Notes: generated by a model from the sequence alone, not told the origin. A stretch of 64,000 nt of DNA from CAYUVH01 sp964448135 (GCA_964448135.1 CAYUVH010000022.1:186001-250000); one strand, 5' to 3'. Shown: positions 25,866-35,485, counted from the first letter of the stretch. Numbers and translations: made by a program.

Positions 25866-26410
25866 ACCTCTTCAACACCATTTTCCTGCTGGCTGTCACG
25901 CTGCTCGCCGTGTTCTGGAGCGCGGCGTTCCAAGGCATTCGGAATATTTTTGGCGCGCAGGTGGATCTCCTCCCGGCGCTGATTGTCTATGCCAGCCTGC
26001 GCGGCAGTCTGGGGACCGTCGCCATGGTTGCGCTCGTGGGCGGTCTCGGTTTCGATTCCCTCTCGGCCAATCCGCTCGGTGTCAGCGTGCTGCCGCTGTT
26101 TATCGTGGGCTTTCTGATTCATTCGCAACGCGAGCTCGTGCTGCGCGATCAGACGTACGCCCAGCTTGTGCTCGGCCTCGCCGCCAGCGCGATCATTCCG
26201 GTGTGCACCCTTATGTTTCTGCTTACGACCGGCCGCAACCCCTTGATCGGCTGGGGCACGCTATGGCAACTCGTCGTAATGGCCGTGGGCGGCATGCTGG
26301 CGACGCCGTGCATTTTTATTTTGTTCGACTGGCTGCGCCGTCTCTTTATGCACCAAGGCGGAATGTCGAACAGCTTCCGCCCCGATCGCGAAATCCGCCG
26401 CGGCAGATAG
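25862..26410 (+). CDS. mreD: Rod-shape-determining protein MreD
   Basis: 182 residues with about five membrane segments, usual for MreD. It begins at the ATGA overlap with mreC. The sequence is poorly conserved in this family, so the call rests on length, topology and position. mrdA follows after a 50-base leader that contains a TTTTAACC repeat array. Confidence 0.85.
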   Translation: MNLFNTIFLLAVTLLAVFWSAAFQGIRNIFGAQVDLLPALIVYASLRGSLGTVAMVALVGGLGFDSLSANPLGVSVLPLFIVGFLIHSQRELVLRDQTYAQLVLGLAASAIIPVCTLMFLLTTGRNPLIGWGTLWQLVVMAVGGMLATPCIFILFDWLRRLFMHQGGMSNSFRPDREIRRGR

Positions 26411-26414
26411 CCAT

Positions 26415-26455
26415 GCGACCTTTTAACTTTTTAACCTTTTAACTTTGTAACCAAC
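26415..26455 (+). repeat. TTTTAAC-type array in the mrdA leader
   Basis: CTTTTAA, CTTTTTAA, CCTTTTAA, CTTTGTAA in direct order, seven- to eight-base steps, inside the operon and ending about eight bases before the mrdA GTG. Confidence 0.7.
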
Positions 26456-26460
26456 TCCCC

Positions 26461-28443
26461 GTGCTGGTTTTTGACCAACTGAAGAAGAACGACCCCGAGC
26501 TGCGCCTCCTCGCGCTGATGGTGCTCGGCGGGTTGTTGCTTCTGCTGGCCGGGTTGTGGTGGACGCAGATCGTCTCCACCCGTGAGTACCAGGCGTCGCT
26601 GGAATTCCAGACCTTCCGCACGGTCCGCACGCCTGCCCTCCGCGGCCAGATCCTCGACGGCAGCGGCACCAACGTGCTGGCCGGAAACCGCCCCCGATAT
26701 GATTTGAATCTCTACCTCGAGGACCTGCGCGGTGAATTTCAGGCGCAGTACACCCGGATGCGGCCGGTGCAATTGGTCACAAACCGTTCCCTGTTCAGCC
26801 GGCTGTTGTTCCAGCCGGCGACGGTGCGCACGCAATTCGTCCGACTGAAGAGCGACCAGTTGGAGGCCTTGAAGACGGCCGCCCGCTACTGCGCCGCCAG
26901 CAATATCGTGGCGCAGATCAGCAACTGCCTGAGCCAGCCCATCACGCTCGACGCGGCCGCCTTCACTTCGCACTACAAGCGCCAGCTCGCGCTGCCGTTC
27001 CCGCTCCTGATTGATTTGACTCCGGCACAGGTGGCGCGTTTTGAAGAAAACTCCGCGCACATCAAGGGCGCCGAGCTCGACGTCCAGGCGATTCGCCAAT
27101 ATCCCAACGGTTCGGTGGCCGCCCATGTGCTAGGCCGGTTGCAAAAGGACAATGATTCCGTGGAAGGCGAGGAAGCCTTCTTTTCCTATCGGATGGATGA
27201 TTACAAGGGACTCGTCGGCATCGAAGCCGGGCTCGACCGCGAATTGCGGGGCGTGGCGGGCGTGAAAAACGTGCAGGTAAACAATGTCGGCTACCGGCAG
27301 ACCGAGACGCTCGTCCCGGCGGTGCCCGGCGCCAATGTGGTTCTCACGATTGACCTGGCCATTCAACGGGTGGTGGAAACCCAATTGCAAAAGCTGAAGC
27401 TCCACGGTGCGGTCGTGGTCATGGATGCGCGAAATGGCGACATCCTCGCCATGGCGTCGAATCCAACGTTTGATCCAAATCTCTTTGTCCCGGTGATTCC
27501 GCCGGCGGAATGGAAGCGCATCAACGACGTGGGCGCGGAAAAGAATCGCGCGACGCAGGAGAATTATCACGCCGGTTCCATTTTCAAACCGGTGGTCGGC
27601 CTCGCCTGCCTGGAAGCCGGACTGGACCCTCTGGCTACCATTTATAATCCGGGCTACATCGTCGTGGGCAACCGGGCGACGCATGACCTGGCTGCGCCGG
27701 GATTGTATAACTTTCGGAACGCGGTCAAGCATTCGTCGAACACCTACTTCATCACGAATGGCATCCATGTGGCCGGGATCGCCAACATCGTGAAGCTGGG
27801 TGAGCGGTTTCATTTCGGCGAGCGGATCGGTTTGCCCACGCGGCAGGAAACAGCCGGAATTTTCCCCAGCCTCAGTCGCGTTACCTCGTCGCGCTGGCGC
27901 GACGGCGACACCGCGAACTTGTGCATTGGCCAGGGGGAGATTGACGTCACGCCTTTGCAGATGGCAGTCGTCACCACCGCCATTGCCAATGGCGGGACCG
28001 TCTTCTGGCCGCGGCTCATCAAACGCATCGAGCCTGCCGATCCGTCCACCGCAAATGAACCGATTGCCTATCCGGAGGGAAAGGTGCGCAGCAATCTCAA
28101 CGTCAAAGCGCGCAATTTGCAAATTCTGAAGGAAGCGATGCTGGCGGATGTGGAAGACTCCGACGGTACGGGCGCGAAGGCCGCGATCCCGGGATTTCGG
28201 ATTTGCGGCAAGACGGGCACCGCCGAGGTCAAGAACGAGAGAAACGTCATGACCGGGCGGACCACGTGGTTCATCTCCTTCGCCCCGTATGAAAGCCCGC
28301 GTTACGCCATGGTGGTGATGGTCGAGGAGGCTGCCTTCGGCAGCACCTTCTGCGTGCCGATGACCCGCGATATCTACAAGGGCATCCTGGAGATCGAGAG
28401 CAAGGCCACCCAACGTCCGCCGCCGCTGGCGAGGGCGAACTGA
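26461..28443 (+). CDS. mrdA: Penicillin-binding protein 2 (elongation transpeptidase)
   Basis: 660 residues, GTG start. A membrane anchor (LALMVLGGLLLLLAGLWW) is followed by the pedestal domain and the transpeptidase domain. Catalytic motifs: SIFK with S373, SSN at 425-427, and KTG at 584-586. It cross-links peptidoglycan in the rod complex with RodA. The next gene, mrdB, starts two bases after its stop. The leader is the TTTTAAC array; a normal Shine-Dalgarno is absent. Confidence 0.95.
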   Translation: MLVFDQLKKNDPELRLLALMVLGGLLLLLAGLWWTQIVSTREYQASLEFQTFRTVRTPALRGQILDGSGTNVLAGNRPRYDLNLYLEDLRGEFQAQYTRMRPVQLVTNRSLFSRLLFQPATVRTQFVRLKSDQLEALKTAARYCAASNIVAQISNCLSQPITLDAAAFTSHYKRQLALPFPLLIDLTPAQVARFEENSAHIKGAELDVQAIRQYPNGSVAAHVLGRLQKDNDSVEGEEAFFSYRMDDYKGLVGIEAGLDRELRGVAGVKNVQVNNVGYRQTETLVPAVPGANVVLTIDLAIQRVVETQLQKLKLHGAVVVMDARNGDILAMASNPTFDPNLFVPVIPPAEWKRINDVGAEKNRATQENYHAGSIFKPVVGLACLEAGLDPLATIYNPGYIVVGNRATHDLAAPGLYNFRNAVKHSSNTYFITNGIHVAGIANIVKLGERFHFGERIGLPTRQETAGIFPSLSRVTSSRWRDGDTANLCIGQGEIDVTPLQMAVVTTAIANGGTVFWPRLIKRIEPADPSTANEPIAYPEGKVRSNLNVKARNLQILKEAMLADVEDSDGTGAKAAIPGFRICGKTGTAEVKNERNVMTGRTTWFISFAPYESPRYAMVVMVEEAAFGSTFCVPMTRDIYKGILEIESKATQRPPPLARAN

Positions 28444-28445
28444 GC

Positions 28446-29660
28446 ATGAGCACACTGAACCTCAACGAAAGCCACCCGCGCCTCGATCGTGTGCAAACGA
28501 TGGCGGTGGCCGGGCTCATGCTGGTGGGTGCGTTTTTCGTTTACAGCGCGACCATGGCGAACGAGTCCGCCGCGATTGCACCCTGGTACAACCAAAGCTG
28601 GGTGCGGCAGATTTTCTGGTACGGTGTCGGCGGCGGCGCGGCCATCGCGATGTGCATCATTGATTACCGTTCCATCGCGCGCTGGGCCCTGGTCGCGTAC
28701 GTCATTTCCATCCTTCTGCTGGTTGCGGTGCTGATACCGGGGATCGGCAGCACTCACGGTTGGGGCGCGCGCCGGTGGTTCGACCTGGGACTGCTGAGCC
28801 TGCAGCCATCCGAGTTCGCGAAGCTGGCGGTGATCCTCGCGCTGGCCAATTATCTCAGCCAGCCGTCCGAGGAATTGCGTTCGCCCGGGCCTTTGTTGAA
28901 ATCACTGGGTTTTATCGTCCTGCCTTTTCTTCTGATCATGAAGGAGCCGGACCTGGGTTCGGCGCTGGTGCTTCTGCCCACCGGCCTGGCGATGATGTTC
29001 GTCGCCGGTGTGCCGCGGCGCTATCTGCTCTGGCTGATGGCGGTCGGGGGAATTTTGGGAGCGCTGCTCCTGGTGGACGTGCTTTTTGCCCCGCCGAACT
29101 GGCGGATCAAATTGGAGGATTACCAGCGCAAGCGCCTGATGGTTTACCTGGGAATTCCATTTGCCGTGCCGGAGGGCGCCACAACGGCGGAGCGGGCGCG
29201 TCTGCGGGAACAATGGCGCAATTCAATTTACAACGTGGAACAAGCGGCCATCTCCGTCGGCTCGGGTGGGCTGACGGGCAAAGGGTGGCGGCAGGGGACC
29301 CAGAATTCACTGGGCTATCTGCCGCGCGCCGTGGCGCATAACGACTTCATTTTCTCCGTCATTGCCGAGGAGAAAGGATTCGTCGGCAGCGTGACTGTGC
29401 TCACGCTTTACGGCCTGGTTCTCTTTAGCGGAATCAGGATCGCCGGCCAGGCGCGGGATCGCCTGGGAAGGTTGCTGGCAGCGGGCATTGTGGCCCTCCT
29501 GTTCAGCCACATCTTCATCAATATCGGTATGAACATCCGCATCATGCCCGTAACGGGCGTACCGCTCCCGCTGTTATCCTACGGCGGCTCGTCGGTGCTC
29601 GGCTCGTTACTCGCCCTGGGCCTGCTGCAAAACGTACACCTCCATCGTCGGACTTATTAA
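28446..29660 (+). CDS. mrdB: Peptidoglycan polymerase RodA (SEDS family)
   Basis: 404 residues with about ten membrane segments. SEDS signatures are visible: LQPSEFAKLAVILALANYLS, KEPDLGSALVLLPTGLAMMF, FIFSVIAEEKGFVGS, and MNIRIMPVTGVPLPLLSYGG with SSVLG. RodA polymerises lipid II and works with PBP2. An insertion of about 30 residues (YQRKRLMVYLGIPFAVPEGA region) lies in the extracellular loop before the conserved Trp/Gln-rich part. The ribonuclease gene follows by two bases. Confidence 0.95.
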   Translation: MSTLNLNESHPRLDRVQTMAVAGLMLVGAFFVYSATMANESAAIAPWYNQSWVRQIFWYGVGGGAAIAMCIIDYRSIARWALVAYVISILLLVAVLIPGIGSTHGWGARRWFDLGLLSLQPSEFAKLAVILALANYLSQPSEELRSPGPLLKSLGFIVLPFLLIMKEPDLGSALVLLPTGLAMMFVAGVPRRYLLWLMAVGGILGALLLVDVLFAPPNWRIKLEDYQRKRLMVYLGIPFAVPEGATTAERARLREQWRNSIYNVEQAAISVGSGGLTGKGWRQGTQNSLGYLPRAVAHNDFIFSVIAEEKGFVGSVTVLTLYGLVLFSGIRIAGQARDRLGRLLAAGIVALLFSHIFINIGMNIRIMPVTGVPLPLLSYGGSSVLGSLLALGLLQNVHLHRRTY

Positions 29661-29662
29661 TT

Positions 29663-31615
29663 ATGAGTGAAAAATTCTCCCGTCGCCGTCGCGGCGGCAT
29701 GCGGTTTCGCCCCTCGCGCGGCATCGGCCAGGGACCGCAGCAACAACAACAAAAACCGGACCGCGACGCCACGCAGGCGCGCGCCGAGGTGATTCACGGC
29801 GCCGGCATGCCGGAAAAGGTCTATGACCAGCGCCACAAGCAGGAAATCGAGCGCGCCGAAAACATCGCCGCCGGTCTCCCGCCCGAGGGGCCGCGCGAAC
29901 CCGTCGAGGCCGTGCCCGATAATCATCCCCCGCCGCCGCCGCGGGAGCCCGAGAAGCCCTTCGCGCCCGTCACGGTTCGCGAACCTTCCCGTGGCATCGT
30001 GGACAGCATCCGCAACGCGGCGAGCTCCCTCGTCAAAAAGGTGCAGCGGCTCATCAAGCCGGTAAAGCGCACCCACAAGGAAGTGATCATCAACGCGGAA
30101 ACGCTGGAGACGCGCGTGGCGGTTTCCGAGGAAGGCCGGCTGGAGGAATTCAACATCGAGCGCACCACCGAGGAACGCCTCGTCGGCAGCATCTTCAAGG
30201 GCAAGGTCCGCAATCTGGAAGACGGACTGAAGGCTGCGTTCGTGGACATTGGCTTCGAAAAGAATGCCTTCCTGCATTACTGGGACATCGTGCCCAGCAG
30301 CCTGGATCACAACGTCGAAATCGTCGAACGCGAGGGCCGTCGCCGCGAGAAGCCGAAGATCACGCAGAAGGACATCCCGCGCGTTTATCCGCCCGGCAGC
30401 GAAATCATTGTGCAGGTCACCAAGGGGCCCATCGGCACCAAGGGCCCGCGCGTGACCACCAACCTCGTGCTGCCCGGCCGCTATCTCGTGCTGTTGCCCG
30501 GGTCGGATCAAAGCGGTATTTCGCGCAAGATCGAGAACCCGCAGGAGCGCCAGCGCCTCAAGAAGATCCTGCGCGAAATGTCCATTCCCGAAGGCATGGG
30601 CGTGATCATGCGCACCGCCGGCGAAGGGCAGCAGTCCCGCTACTTCGTGCGCGACCTCGCCCTACTACTCGACGAGTGGAACCAGGTGCAGGAGAAAATC
30701 AAAACCAATCCGCCCGCGACCTGTGTCTTCCAGGAACCCGACCTGATCGAGCGCACGGTGCGTGACTTCCTTACGGAAGATGTGGAGCGCATTGTGGTGG
30801 ACAGCCCGAAAGCGTGCGACCGCATGCGCGAGATGATCAACAAGATCTCCCGTCGCTCAGCGGACAAGGTGAAGCTGTACGCGGACGCACAACCGATCTT
30901 CGATCGCTTCGGCATCACGCGCCAGTTGGAGAATGCCTTCTCGCGCCAGGTTCATCTCAAGAGCGGCGGCTACATCGTTGTGGACGAGACGGAAGCACTC
31001 GTGGCCATTGACGTAAACACCGGACGCCACAAGGGCGGCAAGGACCAGGAGTCCACGATCCTGAAAGTGAACCTCGAAGCCGCCGAGGAAATTTCGCGCC
31101 AGCTTCGCCTCCGCAACATGGGCGGCTTGATCGTGCTCGATTATATTGACATGAAATCGCGCCGCGACCAGCAGCAGGTTTATCAGCGCATGAAGGAAGG
31201 GTTGCGCCGCGACAAGGCCAAGACGCACGTGCTGCCCATCTCGCAGCTCGGCCTCATGGAAATGACGCGCCAGCGCCATTCGGAAAGCGTGCACGCGGCC
31301 GTCTATGATGATTGCCCGTATTGCAAAGGCCGCGGCAAGGTGAAGAGCGCGCTCACGATGAGCGTGGAAATCCAGCGCAAGCTCAGCGAAATCCTCAAGA
31401 AGCGCCCCCGCGACGAAAGCGACTTCCAGCTTCGCATCGTGGTGCATCCCACCATCCTCGAGCGGCTGCGCACCGAGGACGAAAAGCATCTCATCGAGAT
31501 GGAGAAACGCTATTTCGGCAAGCTCTCGTTCCGGGCCGAACCCGCGATGCATGCCGAGCAGTTCAAGATTGTAAACGTCGCCACCAATGAGGAATTGGCC
31601 AGCGTCAATTGCTAG
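29663..31615 (+). CDS. rng: RNase E/G family ribonuclease
   Basis: 650 residues. An N-terminal extension of about 130 residues, rich in Arg, Gln, Glu and Pro (for example RRRRGGMRFRPSRG), precedes the S1 domain (VGSIFKGKVRNLEDGLKAAF, VDIGFEKNAFLHYWD). The DNase-I-like catalytic core carries the metal aspartates in VAIDVNTG and IVLDYIDM. The zinc link is CPYCKGRGK. It cleaves single-stranded AU-rich RNA and matures 16S rRNA in bacteria. Only a short C-terminus follows, so it has no RNase E degradosome arm. RNase G is the usual mre/mrd-linked enzyme (cafA next to mreBCD in E. coli), which supports the symbol. Confidence 0.9.
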   Translation: MSEKFSRRRRGGMRFRPSRGIGQGPQQQQQKPDRDATQARAEVIHGAGMPEKVYDQRHKQEIERAENIAAGLPPEGPREPVEAVPDNHPPPPPREPEKPFAPVTVREPSRGIVDSIRNAASSLVKKVQRLIKPVKRTHKEVIINAETLETRVAVSEEGRLEEFNIERTTEERLVGSIFKGKVRNLEDGLKAAFVDIGFEKNAFLHYWDIVPSSLDHNVEIVEREGRRREKPKITQKDIPRVYPPGSEIIVQVTKGPIGTKGPRVTTNLVLPGRYLVLLPGSDQSGISRKIENPQERQRLKKILREMSIPEGMGVIMRTAGEGQQSRYFVRDLALLLDEWNQVQEKIKTNPPATCVFQEPDLIERTVRDFLTEDVERIVVDSPKACDRMREMINKISRRSADKVKLYADAQPIFDRFGITRQLENAFSRQVHLKSGGYIVVDETEALVAIDVNTGRHKGGKDQESTILKVNLEAAEEISRQLRLRNMGGLIVLDYIDMKSRRDQQQVYQRMKEGLRRDKAKTHVLPISQLGLMEMTRQRHSESVHAAVYDDCPYCKGRGKVKSALTMSVEIQRKLSEILKKRPRDESDFQLRIVVHPTILERLRTEDEKHLIEMEKRYFGKLSFRAEPAMHAEQFKIVNVATNEELASVNC

Positions 31616-31706
31616 ACCAATACCGCGGGATTCGGTTAAAAAAACGTACGAACAGACGGGGCCCTTACCCTGTCTGATTCGTGGCCCGGCCCATTTGCCG
31701 GCGACC

Positions 31707-32393
31707 ATGGCGACGAACGGAAACGACGCAGTTTTGATTCCGCACAGCCGCAGGTTCAGGATGAGCCTGTGGATGTTCGGTTTTTTTGGTGCGATGGCTG
31801 CCGCCGGGGCTCCGGTGGCTCCGGTCGCTCCGGCCGGCACCAATGTTCAAAGCGGCCTGCACGATATCAAACCGCCGGTGGAGATTCCGAGTCCCTGGCC
31901 GTGGATCTGGGCGGGCATCGCGATTATCGTGCTGGCGCTGGCCGGTTGGTTCGCCTGGAAGCATTGGCGCCGGCGCAGCGAAGAAAAATCCGCGGTGCCA
32001 CCTGTGCCGGCGCACATCCGCGCGCGGCAACAACTCGAAGCCGCCCTGGCGCTTATCGGAAGGCCCCGCGAATTCTGCATCCTCGTTTCCGACACGGCCC
32101 GCTCCTACCTGGAGGAGCGCTTTCAATTCCACGCCCCCGATCGCACAACGGAGGAATTCCTGTATGAACTTCGCGGCACCAGCCTCCTGCTGCCCGACCA
32201 GAAGGACAGCCTCGGTGAATTCCTGAAAAGCTGTGACCTCGTGAAATTCGCCCGCTACGAACCCGGCGAGCCCGAACTGCGCGAGCTCCACGCCTCCGCA
32301 CTGCGGCTGGTGGAGGAAACCGAACCCATCGAAACCCCGGCGTCGACGGGCGTTACCTCCGCCCAACCTGCCGAACCCACCAACCGATCATGA
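31707..32393 (+). CDS. DUF4381-like membrane protein of a Bat locus
   Basis: 228 residues from ATG 31707 (ATG 31761 possible; the longer form keeps the positive HSRRFR before the signal helix). A signal peptide is followed by a single membrane segment after DIKPPVEIPSPWPW (IWAGIAIIVLALAGWFAW), then a cytoplasmic helical domain with SDTARSYLEERFQFHAPDRT and LRELHASALRLVEET. DUF4381 proteins sit beside BatA/BatB von Willebrand genes. It is an inference that this one helps assemble them. Confidence 0.75.
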   Translation: MATNGNDAVLIPHSRRFRMSLWMFGFFGAMAAAGAPVAPVAPAGTNVQSGLHDIKPPVEIPSPWPWIWAGIAIIVLALAGWFAWKHWRRRSEEKSAVPPVPAHIRARQQLEAALALIGRPREFCILVSDTARSYLEERFQFHAPDRTTEEFLYELRGTSLLLPDQKDSLGEFLKSCDLVKFARYEPGEPELRELHASALRLVEETEPIETPASTGVTSAQPAEPTNRS

Positions 32394-32434
32394 ACGAATT
32401 CACGCAGTTCAAAAAAACCGCGGACCTCCGTTCT

Positions 32435-32498
32435 GATTGGAGCCTGGTCCTTGGAATTTCTCTGGAGCTTGGTCCCTGGTTCCTGGTTCTTATCGCTT
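32435..32498 (+). repeat. CTTGGNN heptamer array in the batA leader
   Basis: CCTGGTC, CTTGGAATTTCTCTGGAG, CTTGGTC, CCTGGTT, CCTGGTT, CTTATCG end four bases before the batA ATG. The CTTGG-TTTCTCTGG bridge matches the ptsI leader array in sequence and in orientation relative to the gene. Confidence 0.8.
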
Positions 32499-32502
32499 CG
32501 AA

Positions 32503-33507
32503 ATGACCTTCGGCCATCCATACTGGCTCCTACTGCTCCTGGCCCTGCCGATACTGGCGTGGTTAAAAGGTGGTCGCAACGAACCGCCCGCGTTCGTTTA
32601 CTCCTCCGTCCAGCTTGCCCGCAGCATCCTGAATGTCACCCGTTCCAGCTCGGGGCGGTTTCTCTCCGCCTTGCGCTGGATCGGTCTCACGTTGTTCATC
32701 ATCGCGATGTCCCAGCCGCGCCTGAGTCATAGTGAGACCAAGGTCAGCGCCAGCGGCGTGGATATCGTCGTCGCATTCGATTTATCCGGTAGCATGGTGT
32801 CCCTCGATTTCCTGGTCAAAGGCGAGCGGATCAATCGTTTCAACATGGCGCGCAACGTCCTCAAGGGATTCATCGACAAGCGTCCGAACGACCGCATCGG
32901 TTTGGTCGTCTTCGCGACTGACGCCTATATCGCCACCCCGTTGACGCTCGATCACGACTTCCTGGTCTCGGATCTCGACCGCCTGGACATTGGCGCGATT
33001 GACCAAAACAGCACCGCCATCGGCTCCGGCTTAAGCACCGCGGTCAACCGCCTGCGCGATCTCAAGGCCAAAAGCAAAATCGTCATCCTCATGACCGACG
33101 GCCAGAGCAACGCCGGCAAGGTTTCCCCGCTCACGGCCGCCGAAGCCGCACAAGCGCTCGGCGTCAAGGTTTACACCATCGGCGTCGGCATGCGCGGCGA
33201 AGCGCCGATGCCCGTCGGCAGAAATCCCTTTACCGGCCAGATCATCACCCGGCCGGTGCCGGTGGATATTGACGAGGACTCGCTTGGAAAGATCGCACAG
33301 ATGACCGGTGGAAAATATTACCGCGCCGACAATGCGCAGAATTTTGAGAAGATTTACGCTGAGATCGACAAACTCGAGAAGACCGAAGCCACGGTGAAGA
33401 AGTTTACCCAGCACCGGGAGCTCTTCGCCTGGATCATCGCGCCGGCGCTCGCGCTATTGTTGCTCGAGCTCCTGTTGCAGAACACAGTCTGGAGGCGGCT
33501 GCCGTGA
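32503..33507 (+). CDS. batA: BatA-type von Willebrand factor A protein
   Basis: 334 residues from ATG 32503; the frame upstream is repeat. Two membrane segments at the N-terminus (YWLLLLLALPILAWL and ALRWIGLTLFIIAM), a vWA domain with the MIDAS motif DLSGSM, the conserved threonine in ATPLTLDHDF and the aspartate in LMTDGQSNAG, and a C-terminal membrane segment (WIIAPALALLLLELLLQ). Bat proteins are tied to aerotolerance and envelope stress in Bacteroides and Leptospira; the molecular role is unknown. It overlaps the next gene by four bases (GTGA). Confidence 0.88.
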   Translation: MTFGHPYWLLLLLALPILAWLKGGRNEPPAFVYSSVQLARSILNVTRSSSGRFLSALRWIGLTLFIIAMSQPRLSHSETKVSASGVDIVVAFDLSGSMVSLDFLVKGERINRFNMARNVLKGFIDKRPNDRIGLVVFATDAYIATPLTLDHDFLVSDLDRLDIGAIDQNSTAIGSGLSTAVNRLRDLKAKSKIVILMTDGQSNAGKVSPLTAAEAAQALGVKVYTIGVGMRGEAPMPVGRNPFTGQIITRPVPVDIDEDSLGKIAQMTGGKYYRADNAQNFEKIYAEIDKLEKTEATVKKFTQHRELFAWIIAPALALLLLELLLQNTVWRRLP

Positions 33508-35483
33508 ACTTCGCGAACAAAGAAGCATTGTGGTTGCTCCTGGTGTTTCCGCCGGTGCTCGTTTTCTTTTTCTGGTGGTCGTGGCGCAAGCGCCGGGAGC
33601 TCTCCGAAAAGTTCATCCAGGCCCGGCTGCTTCCGGGGCTTACGCTGGGTCTGTCCGCCACGCGGCAAAAAATCCGGTGCGCCTGCCTGCTCGGGGCGGT
33701 TATCTGTGCCATCCTGGCATTGGCGCGGCCGCAATGGGGATTTGCGTGGGAAGAAGTGAAGCAACGCGGCCTCGATATCGTCGTGGCAATTGATACCTCC
33801 AAGAGCATGCTCGCCACCGACATCGCGCCGAACCGGCTCGCCCGCGCCAAACTCGCCGCGCTCGACCTGATGAAGCTCGCCAAGTCCGACCGCCTCGGTT
33901 TGGTTGCTTTTGCCGGCCAGGCGTTCCTGCAGTGTCCGCTCACCATTGACGACACCGCTTTCCGACAGAGCGTGGAATCGCTCGACGTTAACACGATCCC
34001 GCAGGGCGGCACAGCCATTGCCGAAGCCATCGATACCGCGGTCGCCGCCTTCAAGGAGAAGGATAATTACAAGGTGGTGGTGCTTTTCACCGACGGCGAG
34101 GACCACGATTCCGGCGCGCTCAGTGCCGCCAAACGGGCGGCGGATGAAGGGCTCCAGCTCTTCACGGTGGGGGTGGGCACGCCCGCCGGGGAATTGATTT
34201 CGATCACCGATGCCCAGGGCAAACGCGATTTCGTGCGGGACGCCGACGGTAACGTTGTAAAATCCCACCTGAACGAGACCCTGCTCGAGCAACTCGCCCG
34301 CACCACCGAATTCGGTTTCTATCTCCCGTTGCGCGGGGCCAACACCATGGATATGGTTTATCAGCGGGGGATTGCACCCCTGCCGAAAACGGATTCGAAA
34401 GAGAAGCTTGTCCGCCAGTATCTGGAGCGCTACCACTGGCCGCTCCTGGCAGCGATTATCTTTCTCATGATCGAAATGCTTTATCCGGAACGAAAACGAG
34501 GTGCGGCGCCCAAGCCGGCCGAAGCTCTCTCCAAAGTCCCGGCGGTGGCGGGTCGCGCTCTGCCGCTTGTGGTGCTGCTCGGTTTCAGTGCGGCGGCCTT
34601 GGCCTCGCCTTCCAGCGCCTTGCGCAATTACCAGTCCGGACAGTACGGCCAGGCGCTCAAGGAATACGAACAGCTCCTTAAAGGCAAAAGCACTGATCCG
34701 CGGCTTCGCTACAATGCCGGTGCCGCCGCTTATCGCGACAAACGTTTCGACGAGGCCGTGAAGCACTTTGACGAAGCCCTGGCCGCTCAAGATCTCAAAC
34801 TTCAGGAGCGCGTTTACTACAATCGTGGCAATACGTTGTACCAATTGGGCGAGACCAGCCCCGACCCCAAGAAGAAGCAGGAGAGTTGGGAACGGGCCCT
34901 GCGTGATTTTCAAAGCAGCCTCAAGCTCAATTCGCAGGACGGGGACGCGAAGCACAATTACAACTTCGTAAAACAAAAGATCGAGGAGCTGAAGCAGCAG
35001 CAACAACAGCAACAAAATCAAAAGAACGATCAAAACCAGGATCAGAACAAAGATCAAAAGGATCAGCAGAACCAAGACCAGCAAAAGCAGGATCAACAGA
35101 AACAAGACCAGCAGCAGCAGGATCAGCAGCAGTCCGGCTCCAAGGACCAGCAACAGCAAAACGCCCAGCAGGACCAAAAGAAAGACGGCCAGAATCAACA
35201 GCAGCAGAAACAGCAGGCCCAGCAAAAGGACGAAAAGGACCAGCAGCAGCAGTCCCAAGCCAATCAGGGCGAAAAGAAAGATGGCCAGCCGTCCCAAGCC
35301 AGTGCCGGGGAAGGGGAGAAGAAAGATGGGCAGGAAGCGGAAGCGATGGCCGGCGTCCCCGGCCAGATGACCGCCGAGCAGGCCAGGCAATTACTCGAAG
35401 CTCAAAAAGGCCATGAGAAAATGCTCACCTTTAAGCCGGACGCCAAACCCCGCGAGTCTTCACGCGTCTTTAAAGACTGGTGA
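33504..35483 (+). CDS. Fused BatB-BatC protein: vWA plus TPR plus Gln-rich tail
   Basis: 659 residues, GTG start in the GTGA overlap. Residues 1-320 form a BatB module: two membrane segments, a vWA domain with MIDAS DTSKSM and TDGEDHDSG, and a closing helix (PLLAAIIFLMIEML). A signal-like helix around 350-370 (ALPLVVLLGFSAAALASP) begins the BatC module: TPR repeats (residues ~375-490, NYQSGQYGQALKEYEQLL, RYNAGAAAYRDKRFDEAV), then a ~125-residue Gln/Asp/Lys/Asn-rich tract (35.0-35.3 kb) and an acidic end. BatB and BatC are usually separate genes. The fusion fixes their stoichiometry. Confidence 0.88.
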   Translation: MNFANKEALWLLLVFPPVLVFFFWWSWRKRRELSEKFIQARLLPGLTLGLSATRQKIRCACLLGAVICAILALARPQWGFAWEEVKQRGLDIVVAIDTSKSMLATDIAPNRLARAKLAALDLMKLAKSDRLGLVAFAGQAFLQCPLTIDDTAFRQSVESLDVNTIPQGGTAIAEAIDTAVAAFKEKDNYKVVVLFTDGEDHDSGALSAAKRAADEGLQLFTVGVGTPAGELISITDAQGKRDFVRDADGNVVKSHLNETLLEQLARTTEFGFYLPLRGANTMDMVYQRGIAPLPKTDSKEKLVRQYLERYHWPLLAAIIFLMIEMLYPERKRGAAPKPAEALSKVPAVAGRALPLVVLLGFSAAALASPSSALRNYQSGQYGQALKEYEQLLKGKSTDPRLRYNAGAAAYRDKRFDEAVKHFDEALAAQDLKLQERVYYNRGNTLYQLGETSPDPKKKQESWERALRDFQSSLKLNSQDGDAKHNYNFVKQKIEELKQQQQQQQNQKNDQNQDQNKDQKDQQNQDQQKQDQQKQDQQQQDQQQSGSKDQQQQNAQQDQKKDGQNQQQQKQQAQQKDEKDQQQQSQANQGEKKDGQPSQASAGEGEKKDGQEAEAMAGVPGQMTAEQARQLLEAQKGHEKMLTFKPDAKPRESSRVFKDW

Positions 35484-35485
35484 CC

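Noticed and set aside
33354..35390. Long antisense frame (about 678 codons, leucine-rich) over the fused Bat gene
   Set aside because: The sense strand has vWA and TPR motifs; the leucine runs are antisense of the CAG/CAA repeats.
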